The notes beneath the pieces were generated by a model, which saw nothing but the letters and a program-made list of their open reading frames with translations, was not told where the DNA came from and ran no database searches. A program made the translations under genes and the position numbers. A DNA stretch of 64,000 bases from Hemileia vastatrix (Eukaryota > Basidiomycota > Pucciniomycetes > Pucciniales > Zaghouaniaceae), in the NCBI GenBank assembly GCA_030280995.1, contig JASXTE010000110.1, positions 56,060 to 120,059 of the forward strand. Direction: 5' to 3'. Shown here one piece after another: positions 43,564 to 54,698 of this stretch (the stretch's first letter is position 1; the number at the start of each line of letters is the position of its first letter).

Positions 43564-43597
43564 ATTAGTTTTCGATGAGTAATTGTAGTATAGTTGA

Positions 43598-44329
43598 TTA
43601 CAAATCATTTGGCTGAGGTGATCGACAGGGTAAAACTCCGCCGGCTGACACGAAAGCTGCTAATGCGCTTCCAAAAACTGTCAAATAAGTGAGAGTCAGG
43701 GCTACAACTTGCATGTCACTTGAGTTGAGAAAGCTTAGATACGAAACACATAAATGGCAAAATACGACAGCAATCACTTTCTGATACTCCTTCCGATCTA
43801 ATGATTGATAAAGTATTACACCCCAAAAAGTGTGCAACAAAGTGAATGCAAGAGTTGCGATTGATGATGTGACAAAAAAGTACTTCTGAGTTCCTTCCAA
43901 ATCGATTGATCCCGGTCCGTATGATTTAGAGAGTAAATTGACCAGGGAAAATATTCCACTGATTATACCAAAACCAAGTCCAGAGACGAAGGCAAGTGAT
44001 AATCGAGAGACAGGTGCTAACGATTGAGAAATTCCGACTTCAGATACTTTGCGTAGACCAACCTCAGCACTTCTTAGCAATTTGTAGAATAAATATCTAA
44101 AAAATTCTTGGAATAAAACTGTGATAGTTATACCAAAAGGTAACCCTGGAATGAAAGGAGATGTAATAGTCCAAATAATCGATGAAAGTAATAGTGATAC
44201 AAGCCAAAAAAAGGCGGATGAGATTAGAATGATTATCTGAATTGGATCCTTGGCAACAATCTTGGTGAACAGAATGACTGGCGGACCAAATGAGATCATG
44301 GAGCATCCTGCAAGTTCAATGATGGTCAT
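43598..44329 (-). CDS. Aph-1: Gamma-secretase subunit APH-1
   Basis: 243 residues, single exon, similar to APH1 proteins (about 240-265). About seven hydrophobic segments are visible. The family's GxxxG region is present (GLGFGIISGIFSLVNLL), as are the FFRYLFYKLLRSAEVGL segment and conserved His residues in TLLHTFWGVILYQSL and VFCHLCVSYLSFLN. APH-1 scaffolds assembly of presenilin, nicastrin and PEN-2 into the intramembrane protease that cleaves Notch and APP-type proteins. The start is the first ATG of the frame. The last ~97 codons belong to the repeated segment whose other copy (41577-41860) is broken. Confidence 0.95.
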   Translation of the reverse strand: MTIIELAGCSMISFGPPVILFTKIVAKDPIQIIILISSAFFWLVSLLLSSIIWTITSPFIPGLPFGITITVLFQEFFRYLFYKLLRSAEVGLRKVSEVGISQSLAPVSRLSLAFVSGLGFGIISGIFSLVNLLSKSYGPGSIDLEGTQKYFFVTSSIATLAFTLLHTFWGVILYQSLDRKEYQKVIAVVFCHLCVSYLSFLNSSDMQVVALTLTYLTVFGSALAAFVSAGGVLPCRSPQPNDL

Positions 44330-44885
44330 TGTGATGTCTTGATTGGACTAATTGTCTGAATTAAAGCTTTGTTGTATCAATAGAATCTGTTCAAGTCCGG
44401 TCGTTTCGACTGAACAGCTGAAGCAATAAGGAGGAGCTGAAATTCAGGTTGATATTAGCTCAATAGAGGGGGATGAGGTCGGCTGTTTGGTTACAACAAA
44501 TGAATTCCTGATATTGCTGATGTTTGAATTGTTGTATAAGTGAAAATTGAATTGACTATTAAATAATTTTAATCAAATCGGTTATCAATGAAAATTTTAA
44601 ACTTTTGTTTAAACCAACTGTCAATTTATATTTTAACCATTATAATTTTACTTTGTTAAGAACTATTCAACTTTTTAACTGTCACTTCTTCCGCTGTCAG
44701 CGCCTCCAGTGAGAAAACGAGAAAACGAATACACCAAGTCTGACTCTCTTGACCATTTGTTCCATCTTGGATATTATATTCATCTATCCATCTATTTAAT
44801 TCCTGTTCAAAATACCTCTTTGAATCATTTGTCATTTTTAATAATTATGGATTAAACTAATGGTGCTACTAAATTTAAATTCACA
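44330..44885. promoter_or_regulatory. Divergent upstream region, APH-1 / SIPA1L
   Basis: 556 bp, AT-rich; no gene or repeat seen. Confidence 0.45.
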
Positions 44886-47800
44886 ATGGATAAAATGAAC
44901 CTATTGAAACGGTTTATTGGCCCAGCCAAAAGTTCAACACCATCAACATCTAATGAAATTGTTGATCATCAACTGACCAATTCTTCATCGAGTCACTCTA
45001 CCAGTGGTAACAATAATCCCTCCAAATCTATATCATCGTCACGTCTAGATGACCCTGAAGTTAGATTAGAAGAAAAATTACGCAAAAAAGCTTTTGCTCA
45101 TTATGACTGCCAGAGTATTGCGGCTGATATTCACGGTGCTAGTAGTTTGTGTCATATTTTGGCTCGAAGACGTAATACGACAACTGGGGCATCAGCAGCA
45201 TCTATGAACGCCAAGAATCCTAATGAAGAAGGTACAGATGATGGAGATGGTAGATCTAACCTTCTTGTACTTTCATGTCCTTATTTTCGTAATGAATTGG
45301 GCGGTGAAGAAGAGCGTGTCATTTGTTTATCTAGAGCAACTTGTGACCATTCAGGAAGACGACTGAGCCAGATTAATTCACCTTTTCTTCATCGACCAAG
45401 TCTTGCATGCGGGTTATCTCTGTTGGATAGTGCAAATGAAAATCGATGGCGAATCAAATCATGTCCATACCAAAAAGTCAATAATAATGAAAAAGCCTTT
45501 GTTATCGAAAATTATGATATTGGCGCAACTTATTATCGTGAGCATTTTTATGGACTTGATCATCAAAATTGGTTTGGATTAGATGAATCTCTTGGCCCTT
45601 TAGCTATAAGTATTCGTAAAGAACGTATAACGGTGCCTCCTTCGCCTTCCTCACCTCATCGAAGTACAACCATTTCGTCCACAGCAACCACCAGTGATTC
45701 TTCTGAAAACAATCAACATCTTGAACATCAAATCAAATATCAATACCGGCTAATAATTCGAACCAGTGACTTGTCTGTACTTCGAGGTACAGTGTATGAA
45801 GTATGTATTCCTGGTTTATCTTCATCTTCATCTCGACACAATCATCATTTAAATCATCATGCAAAAGAAGTTCTTGAATATTTAACACCAGAAATATCAT
45901 TGTCATGCCTCAAACTTGGAATGATGACTGCCGACGAACAATTGTTAAAACTTGATGAACAAGTTCTCACTCGAACTTATAAAGTTGGAGTGTTATTTTG
46001 TCGAGATGGACAATCTACCGAAGAAGAAATGTATAACAATGAATCAGCATCACCGATGTTTGAAGATTTCTTATCAATGTTGGGTGAAAAAGTGCGTCTT
46101 AAAGGTTTTGCAAAGTATCGAGCTGGTTTGGACAACAAAAATGATACTACAGGCACTCAATCTGTTTACACCTTATTCAACGATTGTGAGATTATGTTTC
46201 ATGTTTCAACTTTATTACCTTATACACCAAACAATCGTCAACAGTTGTTACGAAAAAGACACATTGGTAATGACATTGTCACCATCATATTTCAAGAACC
46301 ATATGCCAAACCGTTCACACCAAAAACCATTCGTTCCCAATTTCAACATGTATTTATTATCATAAGACAAATTTCTCCAAATGTGCCTGGAAATCCTGTT
46401 GAATATCAAGTTGCTGTTTCACGATCAAAAGAAGTACCGGTATTCGGACCACCGATACCTGAAAAAGGTTTATTTAGCAAGTCCAAATCCTTTACAGAGT
46501 TTCTCCTTTCCAAGATAATCAATGCTGAAAATGCAGCTCATAGAAGTGAAAAATTTACTTCTATGGCTCAAAGAACAAGAAATGAATATTTGAAAGATCT
46601 TGCAAAGAATCATACTTCCAATACTACACTCAATGATGTTGCCATTGGTACATCTGCTGGAGCTAAACTTGTTTCTACCATTTTTGGTGCAACTCGAAGA
46701 TCACGAAGTTGTCGTAGTACACATTTCATTGGTGATGCTGTTGTCAAAGGGGCAATTGTATGGGAAGTTTCTGTTGAAGATTTTGGCCAATCCAAAGTAG
46801 TTGACTGTTTACTCGGCATTTCAAGCGATACTTTCATACTTCTCGAAGAACCCAAAAAAGAAATCATCTTTGTCACACCCAACTCGTCCATTCTTGGTTG
46901 GAGTAAGTAAATTAATCAATCAAAATGTATTATTTTTTTTTCATTGATTCTTATTAACATTGAACTTTTATCCTCTCTATCCTATCCCTCCAGGTTCGCA
47001 TCCAAGCACAATCAAAATATATTTTCACCAGGGAGAAAGTATTTTAATTCTCTGTAAAGACGCCGATTTGGATGAAATAGCTGAAATAGCTAGCCGACTT
47101 AAGGCTGTTACCGGTGGTTGTGAAACACAAGAAATGCTACTTCGTCGAAATGCCTCAGGACAATTAGGTTTCCATGTGAATCATGAAGGAATTGTTACTG
47201 ATGTCGAACCTTACTCAAGTGCTTGGCAGCTTGGCCTTCGTCAGTCTTTTAGAATTGTTGAAATTTGCAAAGTTGCCTTTGCCACATTAAATTTGGATGA
47301 AGTTACAGATCTGCTGAAAACTTCATCGACAGTTAGTGTTACTGCTTTGCCTCCTGCATCAGATGGTTCTCCCAGAAGGTGAGTACTGTAAAATTGTAAT
47401 CTTTCAACTCATTTTAATCCATTTTAATCTCTCTCACAGAGGATGCAATTTGAAAAATTGTTCATACTTGGCTTGTCTTACATTGCCGAGTGCATCTGGA
47501 GAATACGAAAACATCGCTGGTTTGTTTGAAAGGACAACACTTCTGTCCAGTGATCGACGTAAAAGACGAATTCCTACGAATACTTCTTATATGACATCGA
47601 ACAATATTTCAGGATGTAAATCAACACCAGTCTCACCTGATTTTTCTGATAATCAATCTGTTGGATCTTCACCCAGAGGTGCCATTACCAAGCATTACTC
47701 ACTCAAGTCTTCTGCAAGTGCCTTTCCACCTCTGTCTCCGGCAACTAGTTATCCCGAATTCATTCAAACTGACATTCGTTTACCAGGTAATAAAATGGTT

Positions 47801-49426
47801 AATGATTATTACTCGCCAATGTCTCGACAATTTATGCCTGGACCTCTTGTTAAAACTCGTAGTGAAATATCATTGACGAATCCTTCGCCTCCACCGAGTG
47901 CCTTCAATGCAATTGGAAAGCGATTTCCTTCGCCTTCCCGTTCTCATTCTCAACATTTCGGTAAAATCAGTAAACAATCCACCATTTATCCCCCTTACAC
48001 ACAATCACAACAATTTCAGCAGCAACAACAACACCAACAACAACAACAACACCAACACCAACAACACCACCAACAACAACAACAACACCAACAACAACAA
48101 CAACACCAACAACAACAACAAAGAAACATTGTCACCTCTCAAGTACCAATGAATTACAGGACCAAAGTAAATACTTCATCGAACTTTTATCCGGGTGATT
48201 CTAATGTTAACCAAGAAATTTGGTCTTTACCACCTTTCCCTCAACATTCTGCATCGAACACATCAGCTACATCTGTACATGTGTCACCTCATATAATTCA
48301 CAATTATTCTCATCAGCATCCCCTTGAACGAAGAGAAAGTAGTTTAATCAGCCACAATGGCAATTTAAGGTCTAATTTAAGTCCTTATTTACAAACAATG
48401 AGAGAAACGGGTAGTATTCTAACCTCTTCTCAACCAATGCAGGGACCATCCGTTTCTATTTCCAATTCTTCTAATTCTGCCTTCGAACGAGTCATTTCGG
48501 GAAGAAATAAGCATATTTCACACCAAATCGCAAATCCTCCTCCTCCTCAATCAAACACCAAATCGCAATTCATCACCAGACCCACTAGCTCATACAGTGA
48601 GCGTCCACGAAAGACATCGTCATCCAAATCGAGTTATAGCAGCTGTAACGGTTCATCTACTCTTCAGGAAGACCTCCTTAAACTTATTAATCCTGATTAT
48701 GTATCACCAGATGCTCCCGCTGATGTAGAAGTCAGTAGCAGTTCTGGAGCTGACACACTCAGCACAACGCAGTACTCAACTCCTTACTCATCATTAGAAC
48801 GACCTCGAGTCAATGGCGGCGATCCTTTATCACATGAATCAAATGGTGATACTATTCTCACTGTCGCTAATCCAGCTCAAGTAGTTTCTCCCGCATCTTC
48901 TTCTCCACCTGTTGAGTTAACCCAAGAAATTGTGCCTCTCACCAATGGTCGAAACAAGAAAGAACCTCCTGTGCCTAAACCTCCTCGTTCATCTCCACAA
49001 AAAAGTTCTTCTTCAGGTTCCTCTTATGAATCGGCAAAGTTACCCCTAATGAAGGATGATGCTGACATGGATTGGCCGAGTCTTGTCGATACAGCCAGCC
49101 GAGCAATTGCGATTAATCATGACAGGGATGCCAATTCATCAGCAGATGCAGTGGAAGATCTCGCATGGTTGAGCGAATTCGAATCAACTTCGAACAATGA
49201 TAATAATGACTCTGTCAAAAATGAATCTTACGTAAGATTGCAAGAAACTGTTGCTAAATTACGACTTGACCTCATGAAAGAACAAGGAAACAAAGCTTAC
49301 CTCCAACTCGAAATGCGTAAATTAAGAGAAGAAAATCGGCGACTTGAAGAAGAAAAGCAAAATGCTAATGCCCAATTAAAATATCTTCAAGCACAACAGA
49401 TGAAAAATGTTATCTCAGAACATTGA
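44886..49426 (+). CDS. SIPA1-like RapGAP / PDZ protein (SPAR family)
   Basis: Three exons, 44886-46902, 46994-47378 and 47440-49426 (introns 91 and 61 bp), encode 1462 residues. A conserved N-terminal region precedes the RapGAP domain at about 360-560; its asparagine thumb is present (Asn462 in RKRHIGNDIVTIIFQE), so GTP hydrolysis on Rap should be possible. A PDZ domain lies at about 720-795 (LLRRNASGQLGFHVNHEGIV). Then comes a long Ser/Pro-rich region with a Gln/His tract near residues 994-1028, and a C-terminal leucine-zipper coiled coil (LQETVAKLRLDLMKEQGNKA onward). This is the order of SIPA1L1-3, which inactivate Rap at synapses and junctions. Somewhat shorter than the ~1800 residues of vertebrate members. 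Confidence 0.94.
48018..48122 (+). repeat. (CAA)nCAC-type Gln/His-rich tract in the SIPA1L gene
   Basis: About 35 codons almost wholly CAA (Gln), CAC (His) and CAG, in higher-order units of three or four CAA plus one CAC. Confidence 0.95.
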
Positions 49427-50246
49427 ACAATTGCACATTAGTCAAGTGCCTTTTCTGACCATGCTAATGTACTTAGAATAGACTACACAGCGAATAACAT
49501 CATCATGGCTTTTCCTTGTAATTCAAAGTTGTTTTTGCCAAATTCACGTGAATAAAAATCATGAGATCGTAAAGACTAGATTAGCTTGTTACAAAAAAAA
49601 AACACAGGCCGGTTCACTGCGATTTTCAGTAGAATGGGCTATTAATTTGACAGAGTTAATTCTATTATTTGCGAGCCTTTTAATGGCTTCGAAAATAAAG
49701 GCAGAAATTTACCCTAAGCTTTTTAAAAAGGAATTGTACAATAGATTTATATGTCGTTTTAAAAAATGGAATCATAGGTAAGGTAGTTGAGTTTGGCAAG
49801 TGAATTCGAATAGGACGTCATTCGCTTTCGAAAAAAAGTTGACATTGTCTTGATCGTCACTGAAAGCACAGTACAAATGAACTTGATGACGACACAATAA
49901 ACATTTGATCAATCTACGATGATGAAAAAAGCGAAGAAGGAAAAATCAGTCCTCGTTCATAATGATGATAACGAATTCGTTGAAAAGAAACAAAGAGAAA
50001 CAATTTGATTCGGATTGATCAGGTTGAAAAGCATCACCTTGAGGTGATTAGTACAAAAGTTCGCTGGCTATTCATCTTATTCAATGATTGTCCTTGTCAT
50101 TGTAATACAATTCGTACTGTTTCGTGGCACTTCATTCGGATTGTAATAGTAGAAAGTTTAGATGCTGATTCCTTTTTGTGAAAGCATTCAAACGATGGAG
50201 GTGAGCAGTTCTGGATGCAATCTCAGATAGCTCGCACTGCCCCAAC
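49427..50246. other. Intergenic DNA, SIPA1L to NRF-6-like A
   Basis: 820 bp, AT-rich. Short open frames only; nothing coding can be supported. Confidence 0.5.
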
Positions 50247-52235
50247 ATGTTTTGTATTGCTATAACACTTTTTCTGTGCCTCGTTAACACTGTTTATGGA
50301 TTCGACGATGTATGGTCTAAAGTGGTTGATCAAGTGGACGACTTTGCTTCACCTCATAGAGTTGCTTTAAGTGAAACAATTAGTGAACTTCTGCAACAGA
50401 AGGACTTTAAAGCCAGTCTACAATGCAAAGAGCATCTGAAACACTTTGCCACTGGATTGATGAACAAGAATCAAGATTCAATGGACATGCTAGACTCATT
50501 CAGCCGCATCTTACATGCTGATTATGGCAACTACCGCGTTTGTCATTCAGTCATCAACGGGACATTTACTGGCAAAGCAAGTCTCATCAGGGTTTCCTAT
50601 CATGACATTAGCCCAGACGAGGCAATCAAATGGTACAAACAGTCAAATCTCTCCGCGAGATTTTTTGATATGCATTCTAAATTTTCCAGCATTCATTATT
50701 TACCATACCTTTTTGCGGTGTGTCTTCCATCTTCGTGTTCACCTGATGATATCGACAGTGCTTTTCGAACACAATACATGCAAAAAATGTCCCATCCTTT
50801 GGTTGTGAGTGCAGAGAGACCTGAGACGGTCGAAGGTGTCACTTACTGGACAATCAAGCAACTGTGTAAACTTGTCATTGTTTCCATCATCCTAATCAAC
50901 TTGTTATGCACATACTTCGATGTTAAAGAGCATAATTTCTTGAAGTTTTTCAACATGAGGACCAATTACCAGGCTCTCACTTACAGGTCGTCCGATGGAT
51001 CATATCAAGTAATGATCATTTACAAGTTCTTAATTGTTTTTTGTTCAACAGCCTCGCACACAGTCATCATGGCTATTTATCACTACCAGTATATCGCAAA
51101 GAGGCCAATTTTCGAGTTGATCGACCTTTTGTGGCCAGTCAGACTTAATTCCAAGGCAATCAATTCATTCATGCAAATGATGATCATCACATCAGCTCTT
51201 TCATCAAGTCACTGGTACACAACTATGTCAAGAAAACGAGTCTCTATCCTTCCCTTCATCTTAGCAAGATTAGTCAGAATGGTTCCTATAAGCGCATTCA
51301 TGATGTTCTTGATAATATCGCTGTCTGATTTAACTACAGATGCACCTCTGCTTGTTCTGTCAGCTGCTAAATCGTCAGTTAATTGTTTTCGAAATGGAAT
51401 TTATGAATTATTCTTTCTCTCCAATTGGTTGCCATTAGACAAAATGTGTATGGTGGTCAATTGGGCTCCAAGTGTTGATATGCAATTGAATGTTTTATTG
51501 TATCCTCTGCTAGTTCTATTGTGTCAGAATAGATCAACAAGACAGAGACAAAGAATCTTCCTGACTTGCTTGGTTTTAGCTATCATTCCAACATTTATCT
51601 TTTTACATCGAACTGAAAAAACTCTCAAGAAACTAGACTCATCACCTAATTTTTTCATAGCTCAGCCACAAAATTTTATGGGTATAGCTTACAATACATT
51701 AAATCATCTGATCCCAAGCATCTTAGGTTCCTGGTATGGAGTGAAGATGGGTCGAGGAGAAATCTGGTCTTTCTGGTTGTTTATCAAGCATTCAATCATA
51801 TTATCTATTACATCGACATTCGTCTTAAAATTTCCTTCGATTTTACCCTCTGTTAAAGAACCTGGTATTTTATCCTCATTATTTACTACAATCAGCCTGA
51901 TGAATCGATCGTATTCAATGTCTGTTTTCATTTTTTACTCCTGGTCGATCAATCAGATGTTCTTTAAAGAGATGACGAAATTTGGGCAATTTTGTACTGT
52001 TCTTGGCAGAATGCAATACAGTTATTTTTTGATTCATCCCTTGGTCATGAACTACTTTGCCAACTGGCTCAATAGACCCTTGGAAACTATTTGGCAAGTA
52101 TTGGCGATTCTTATGCCTGTAACTGTGGTCATCGGTTATTTACTTGCTACTGCTTTGTACCTGATGGTTGAATGTCCTTTTAGAAAACTTCTCACGCATA
52201 TTTTGTTTCCAAGTAAAATATCAAAGGATCAGTAA
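50247..52235 (+). CDS. NRF-6-like multipass acyltransferase, copy A
   Basis: 662 residues, intronless. Signal peptide (MFCIAITLFLCLVNTVYG), an extracellular NRF domain of about 190 residues with the closing motif FAVCLPSSCSPDDI, then an acyltransferase-3 domain with about ten hydrophobic segments, ending MQYSYFLIHPLVMNYFANWL and ALYLMVECPFRKLL, the usual C-terminal signature. Nose-resistant-to-fluoxetine proteins are thought to transport or acylate lipids and drugs at the gut or yolk epithelium; substrate unknown. In the NRF domain a Cys kept in the neighbouring copy is replaced by Phe (FFDMHSKF against SCDMHSKF). Tandem with copy B; parts are almost identical in DNA. Confidence 0.9.
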   Translation: MFCIAITLFLCLVNTVYGFDDVWSKVVDQVDDFASPHRVALSETISELLQQKDFKASLQCKEHLKHFATGLMNKNQDSMDMLDSFSRILHADYGNYRVCHSVINGTFTGKASLIRVSYHDISPDEAIKWYKQSNLSARFFDMHSKFSSIHYLPYLFAVCLPSSCSPDDIDSAFRTQYMQKMSHPLVVSAERPETVEGVTYWTIKQLCKLVIVSIILINLLCTYFDVKEHNFLKFFNMRTNYQALTYRSSDGSYQVMIIYKFLIVFCSTASHTVIMAIYHYQYIAKRPIFELIDLLWPVRLNSKAINSFMQMMIITSALSSSHWYTTMSRKRVSILPFILARLVRMVPISAFMMFLIISLSDLTTDAPLLVLSAAKSSVNCFRNGIYELFFLSNWLPLDKMCMVVNWAPSVDMQLNVLLYPLLVLLCQNRSTRQRQRIFLTCLVLAIIPTFIFLHRTEKTLKKLDSSPNFFIAQPQNFMGIAYNTLNHLIPSILGSWYGVKMGRGEIWSFWLFIKHSIILSITSTFVLKFPSILPSVKEPGILSSLFTTISLMNRSYSMSVFIFYSWSINQMFFKEMTKFGQFCTVLGRMQYSYFLIHPLVMNYFANWLNRPLETIWQVLAILMPVTVVIGYLLATALYLMVECPFRKLLTHILFPSKISKDQ

Positions 52236-52694
52236 ATCTGCATTGGCTGAATGACTAGTTGAAATATTCTAGAATCACCGATTGATCATCTACAAGCGGA
52301 TTGAAGAGGAGTTTCACAACTCTCACGTCAAATGTCGTTGATCCGTTTTATGCGCAAATGAAAAAATTTTGAAGGACAATGAAAGACATACTATCATTGA
52401 TAAAAATGCACTATTACAAGCAGACATAGGGATGAAAATTGCTTTCCTAGGTCATCGATGAGCCGCAAGCAGAATTTTCTATACGTTCATTATTCAGGTT
52501 TCGGATGGGCAAGTGGTTAGTTCTGTCCTTGTGTGTTGTTTGAAAGACAAATGTGTTGCAAACTGCAGATTAGTCGTCAGATTATACGATTGCCCTAATC
52601 AGAATGGTTGGATGAATGCATTGGCGAGACTTTCAATAGACATTCAATTACAATTACCAAGTTGATAGAAATCGACGTCACAACAAGACTCATC
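52236..52694. promoter_or_regulatory. Spacer between the two NRF-6-like genes
   Basis: 459 bp. Unlike the coding blocks, it shows no evident similarity to the DNA upstream of copy A. Confidence 0.45.
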
Positions 52695-54698
52695 ATGATA
52701 TGGATATTGACATCGATCTTACTGGTCTACTCACCTGTAAATGGATTCGACGATGTATGGTCTAAAGTGGTTGATCGAGTGGACGACTTTGCTTCACCTC
52801 ATAGAGTTGCTTTAAGTGAAACAATCAGTGAACTTCTGCAACAGAAGGACTTTAAAGCCAGTCTACAATGCAAAGAGCATCTGAAACACTTTGCCACTGG
52901 ATTGATGAACAAGAATCAAGATTCAATGGACATGCTAGACTCATTCAGCCGCATCTTACATGCTGATTATGGCAACTACCGCGTTTGCCATTCAGTCATC
53001 AACGGGACATTTACTGGCAAAGCAAGTCTCATCCGAATATTAAATCCTGCGAAACCGGCCAAAAAAGCAATCGAATGGTATAAACACTCAAATCTATCTG
53101 CAAGATCATGTGACATGCACTCTAAGTTTTCTGTCTATTCAAGTGTACCATATTTGTTTGCAGTGTGTCTTCCATCTTCGTGTTCACCTGATGATATCGA
53201 CAGTGCTTTTCGAACACAATACATGCAAAAAATGTCCCATCCTTTGGTTGTGAGTGCAGAGAGACCTGAGACGGTCGAAGGTGTCACTTACTGGACAATC
53301 AAGCAACTGTGTAAGCTTATGATTGTTTCCATCATCCTTATCAACTTGCTATGCACCTACTTCGATGTTAAAGAGCATAATTTCTTCAAGTTTTTCAACA
53401 TGAGGACCAATTACCGGTCTTTGATGCACCCACCCAAAGATGGGTCGCAACAAGGAGTTGCCATGTACAAGTTTAATTACGTGGTATGCGGTACAGGGGC
53501 TCATTCCATCATGACTGGCGTATTTCATTATCAATATAATGCTATGATGCCATTCATTCACTGGGTTTCCAATATCATGTGGCCGATCTTGTTCAATCCA
53601 AGAGGATTCACCGCATTCACCATGATACCAGCGATGACCGCATGCTCGTCAATGAGTCTCTGGTATCCGATCATGTCAAAGCATAAAGTTTCCTTCTTGC
53701 AGTACTCTCTCGCTAGATTGATCAGGATGGTGCCCATAGTTGCCTTCATGATTTGTCTGATGATCATCCTTCCCGATTACACCAACAGTGGACCTTTGCT
53801 CGAACTTTCAGTTGCCAAATCTTCGGCCAATTGTTATAATCAAGGAATTTATGACTTATTATTCCTGGTCAACTGGGTTCCACTGTACAAGATGTGTATT
53901 ATCGCCAATTGGGCTCCAAGTGTTGATATGCAGTTGTACATCTTAATGTTTCCACTTGTTGTTCTTTTGTCTCGAAGTGAATCTGAAAGCAGGGGAAAAA
54001 AAATATTAATCATTTCTTTGGCTTTAGCGACGATACCGACATTAATCTGCTTGTACTACACTCTTGAAGAAACAAAACAACTTCGTTTCTCATACATATT
54101 CTTCTTGGAAAATCCTGGAGATTTCATGAACGCTAGTTACCGAACTTTTCTGTTCACCTTCGCGTACATCTTTGGCATATGGTATGGCAAGAAAATGAGC
54201 CAGGGACACTTTTGGTCAGGTCGGAGATTCCTCCAATTATTAGTTTACTGGGTTGGAACATCTTTAATCCTTGTTTGTTTGCGAATAATGTTTCCATGGC
54301 TGGATGAACCAGGTGTCATTTCTATGATATACTCAATATTTGGCCTTATGAATGCTTCTCATTTGGCTGCGGCAACTGTATTTTCATGGTGGTCTATTTG
54401 TAATCATTATATGAAAGAATTAACGAAGTTTGGATACTTTATCATCGTCATGGGTAAAATGCAATACAGTTACTTCTTAATTCATCCTGTCGTCATCAAC
54501 TACTTGTCCAATTGGCTCAGTCTACCATTCATGACTTTTTCACAGTTGTTGACCATTCTCTTGCCTTTGACATTACTCATAGGATACTCTTTAGCTTTTG
54601 TTCTTCACCTGATGGTGGAATGTCCTTTTAGAAGACTATTGACTTACACGTTGATGGGTGATACTACTAAAAGTAAGAAAAACAAAAATAGCGAGTAA
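52695..54698 (+). CDS. NRF-6-like multipass acyltransferase, copy B
   Basis: 667 residues from ATG 52695, intronless; the frame is open further upstream but without an ATG, and this start gives a clean signal peptide (MIWILTSILLVYSPVNG). The same NRF plus acyltransferase-3 layout as copy A, with the NRF Cys retained (SCDMHSKF) and the same FAVCLPSSC and VECPFRRLL motifs. Blocks 52743-53034 and 53163-53417 match copy A almost base for base. The stretch between them and the C-terminal two-thirds are clearly diverged. Probable tandem duplicate with later sequence exchange. Confidence 0.9.
   Translation: MIWILTSILLVYSPVNGFDDVWSKVVDRVDDFASPHRVALSETISELLQQKDFKASLQCKEHLKHFATGLMNKNQDSMDMLDSFSRILHADYGNYRVCHSVINGTFTGKASLIRILNPAKPAKKAIEWYKHSNLSARSCDMHSKFSVYSSVPYLFAVCLPSSCSPDDIDSAFRTQYMQKMSHPLVVSAERPETVEGVTYWTIKQLCKLMIVSIILINLLCTYFDVKEHNFFKFFNMRTNYRSLMHPPKDGSQQGVAMYKFNYVVCGTGAHSIMTGVFHYQYNAMMPFIHWVSNIMWPILFNPRGFTAFTMIPAMTACSSMSLWYPIMSKHKVSFLQYSLARLIRMVPIVAFMICLMIILPDYTNSGPLLELSVAKSSANCYNQGIYDLLFLVNWVPLYKMCIIANWAPSVDMQLYILMFPLVVLLSRSESESRGKKILIISLALATIPTLICLYYTLEETKQLRFSYIFFLENPGDFMNASYRTFLFTFAYIFGIWYGKKMSQGHFWSGRRFLQLLVYWVGTSLILVCLRIMFPWLDEPGVISMIYSIFGLMNASHLAAATVFSWWSICNHYMKELTKFGYFIIVMGKMQYSYFLIHPVVINYLSNWLSLPFMTFSQLLTILLPLTLLIGYSLAFVLHLMVECPFRRLLTYTLMGDTTKSKKNKNSE

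Larger units (their letters stand above)
43334..43890. repeat. Direct repeat, copy 2 (PHYHD1/APH-1 3' junction)
   Basis: Partner of 41305-41860. Contains a broken 3' part of PHYHD1 and the real 3' end of APH-1. Confidence 0.93.
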
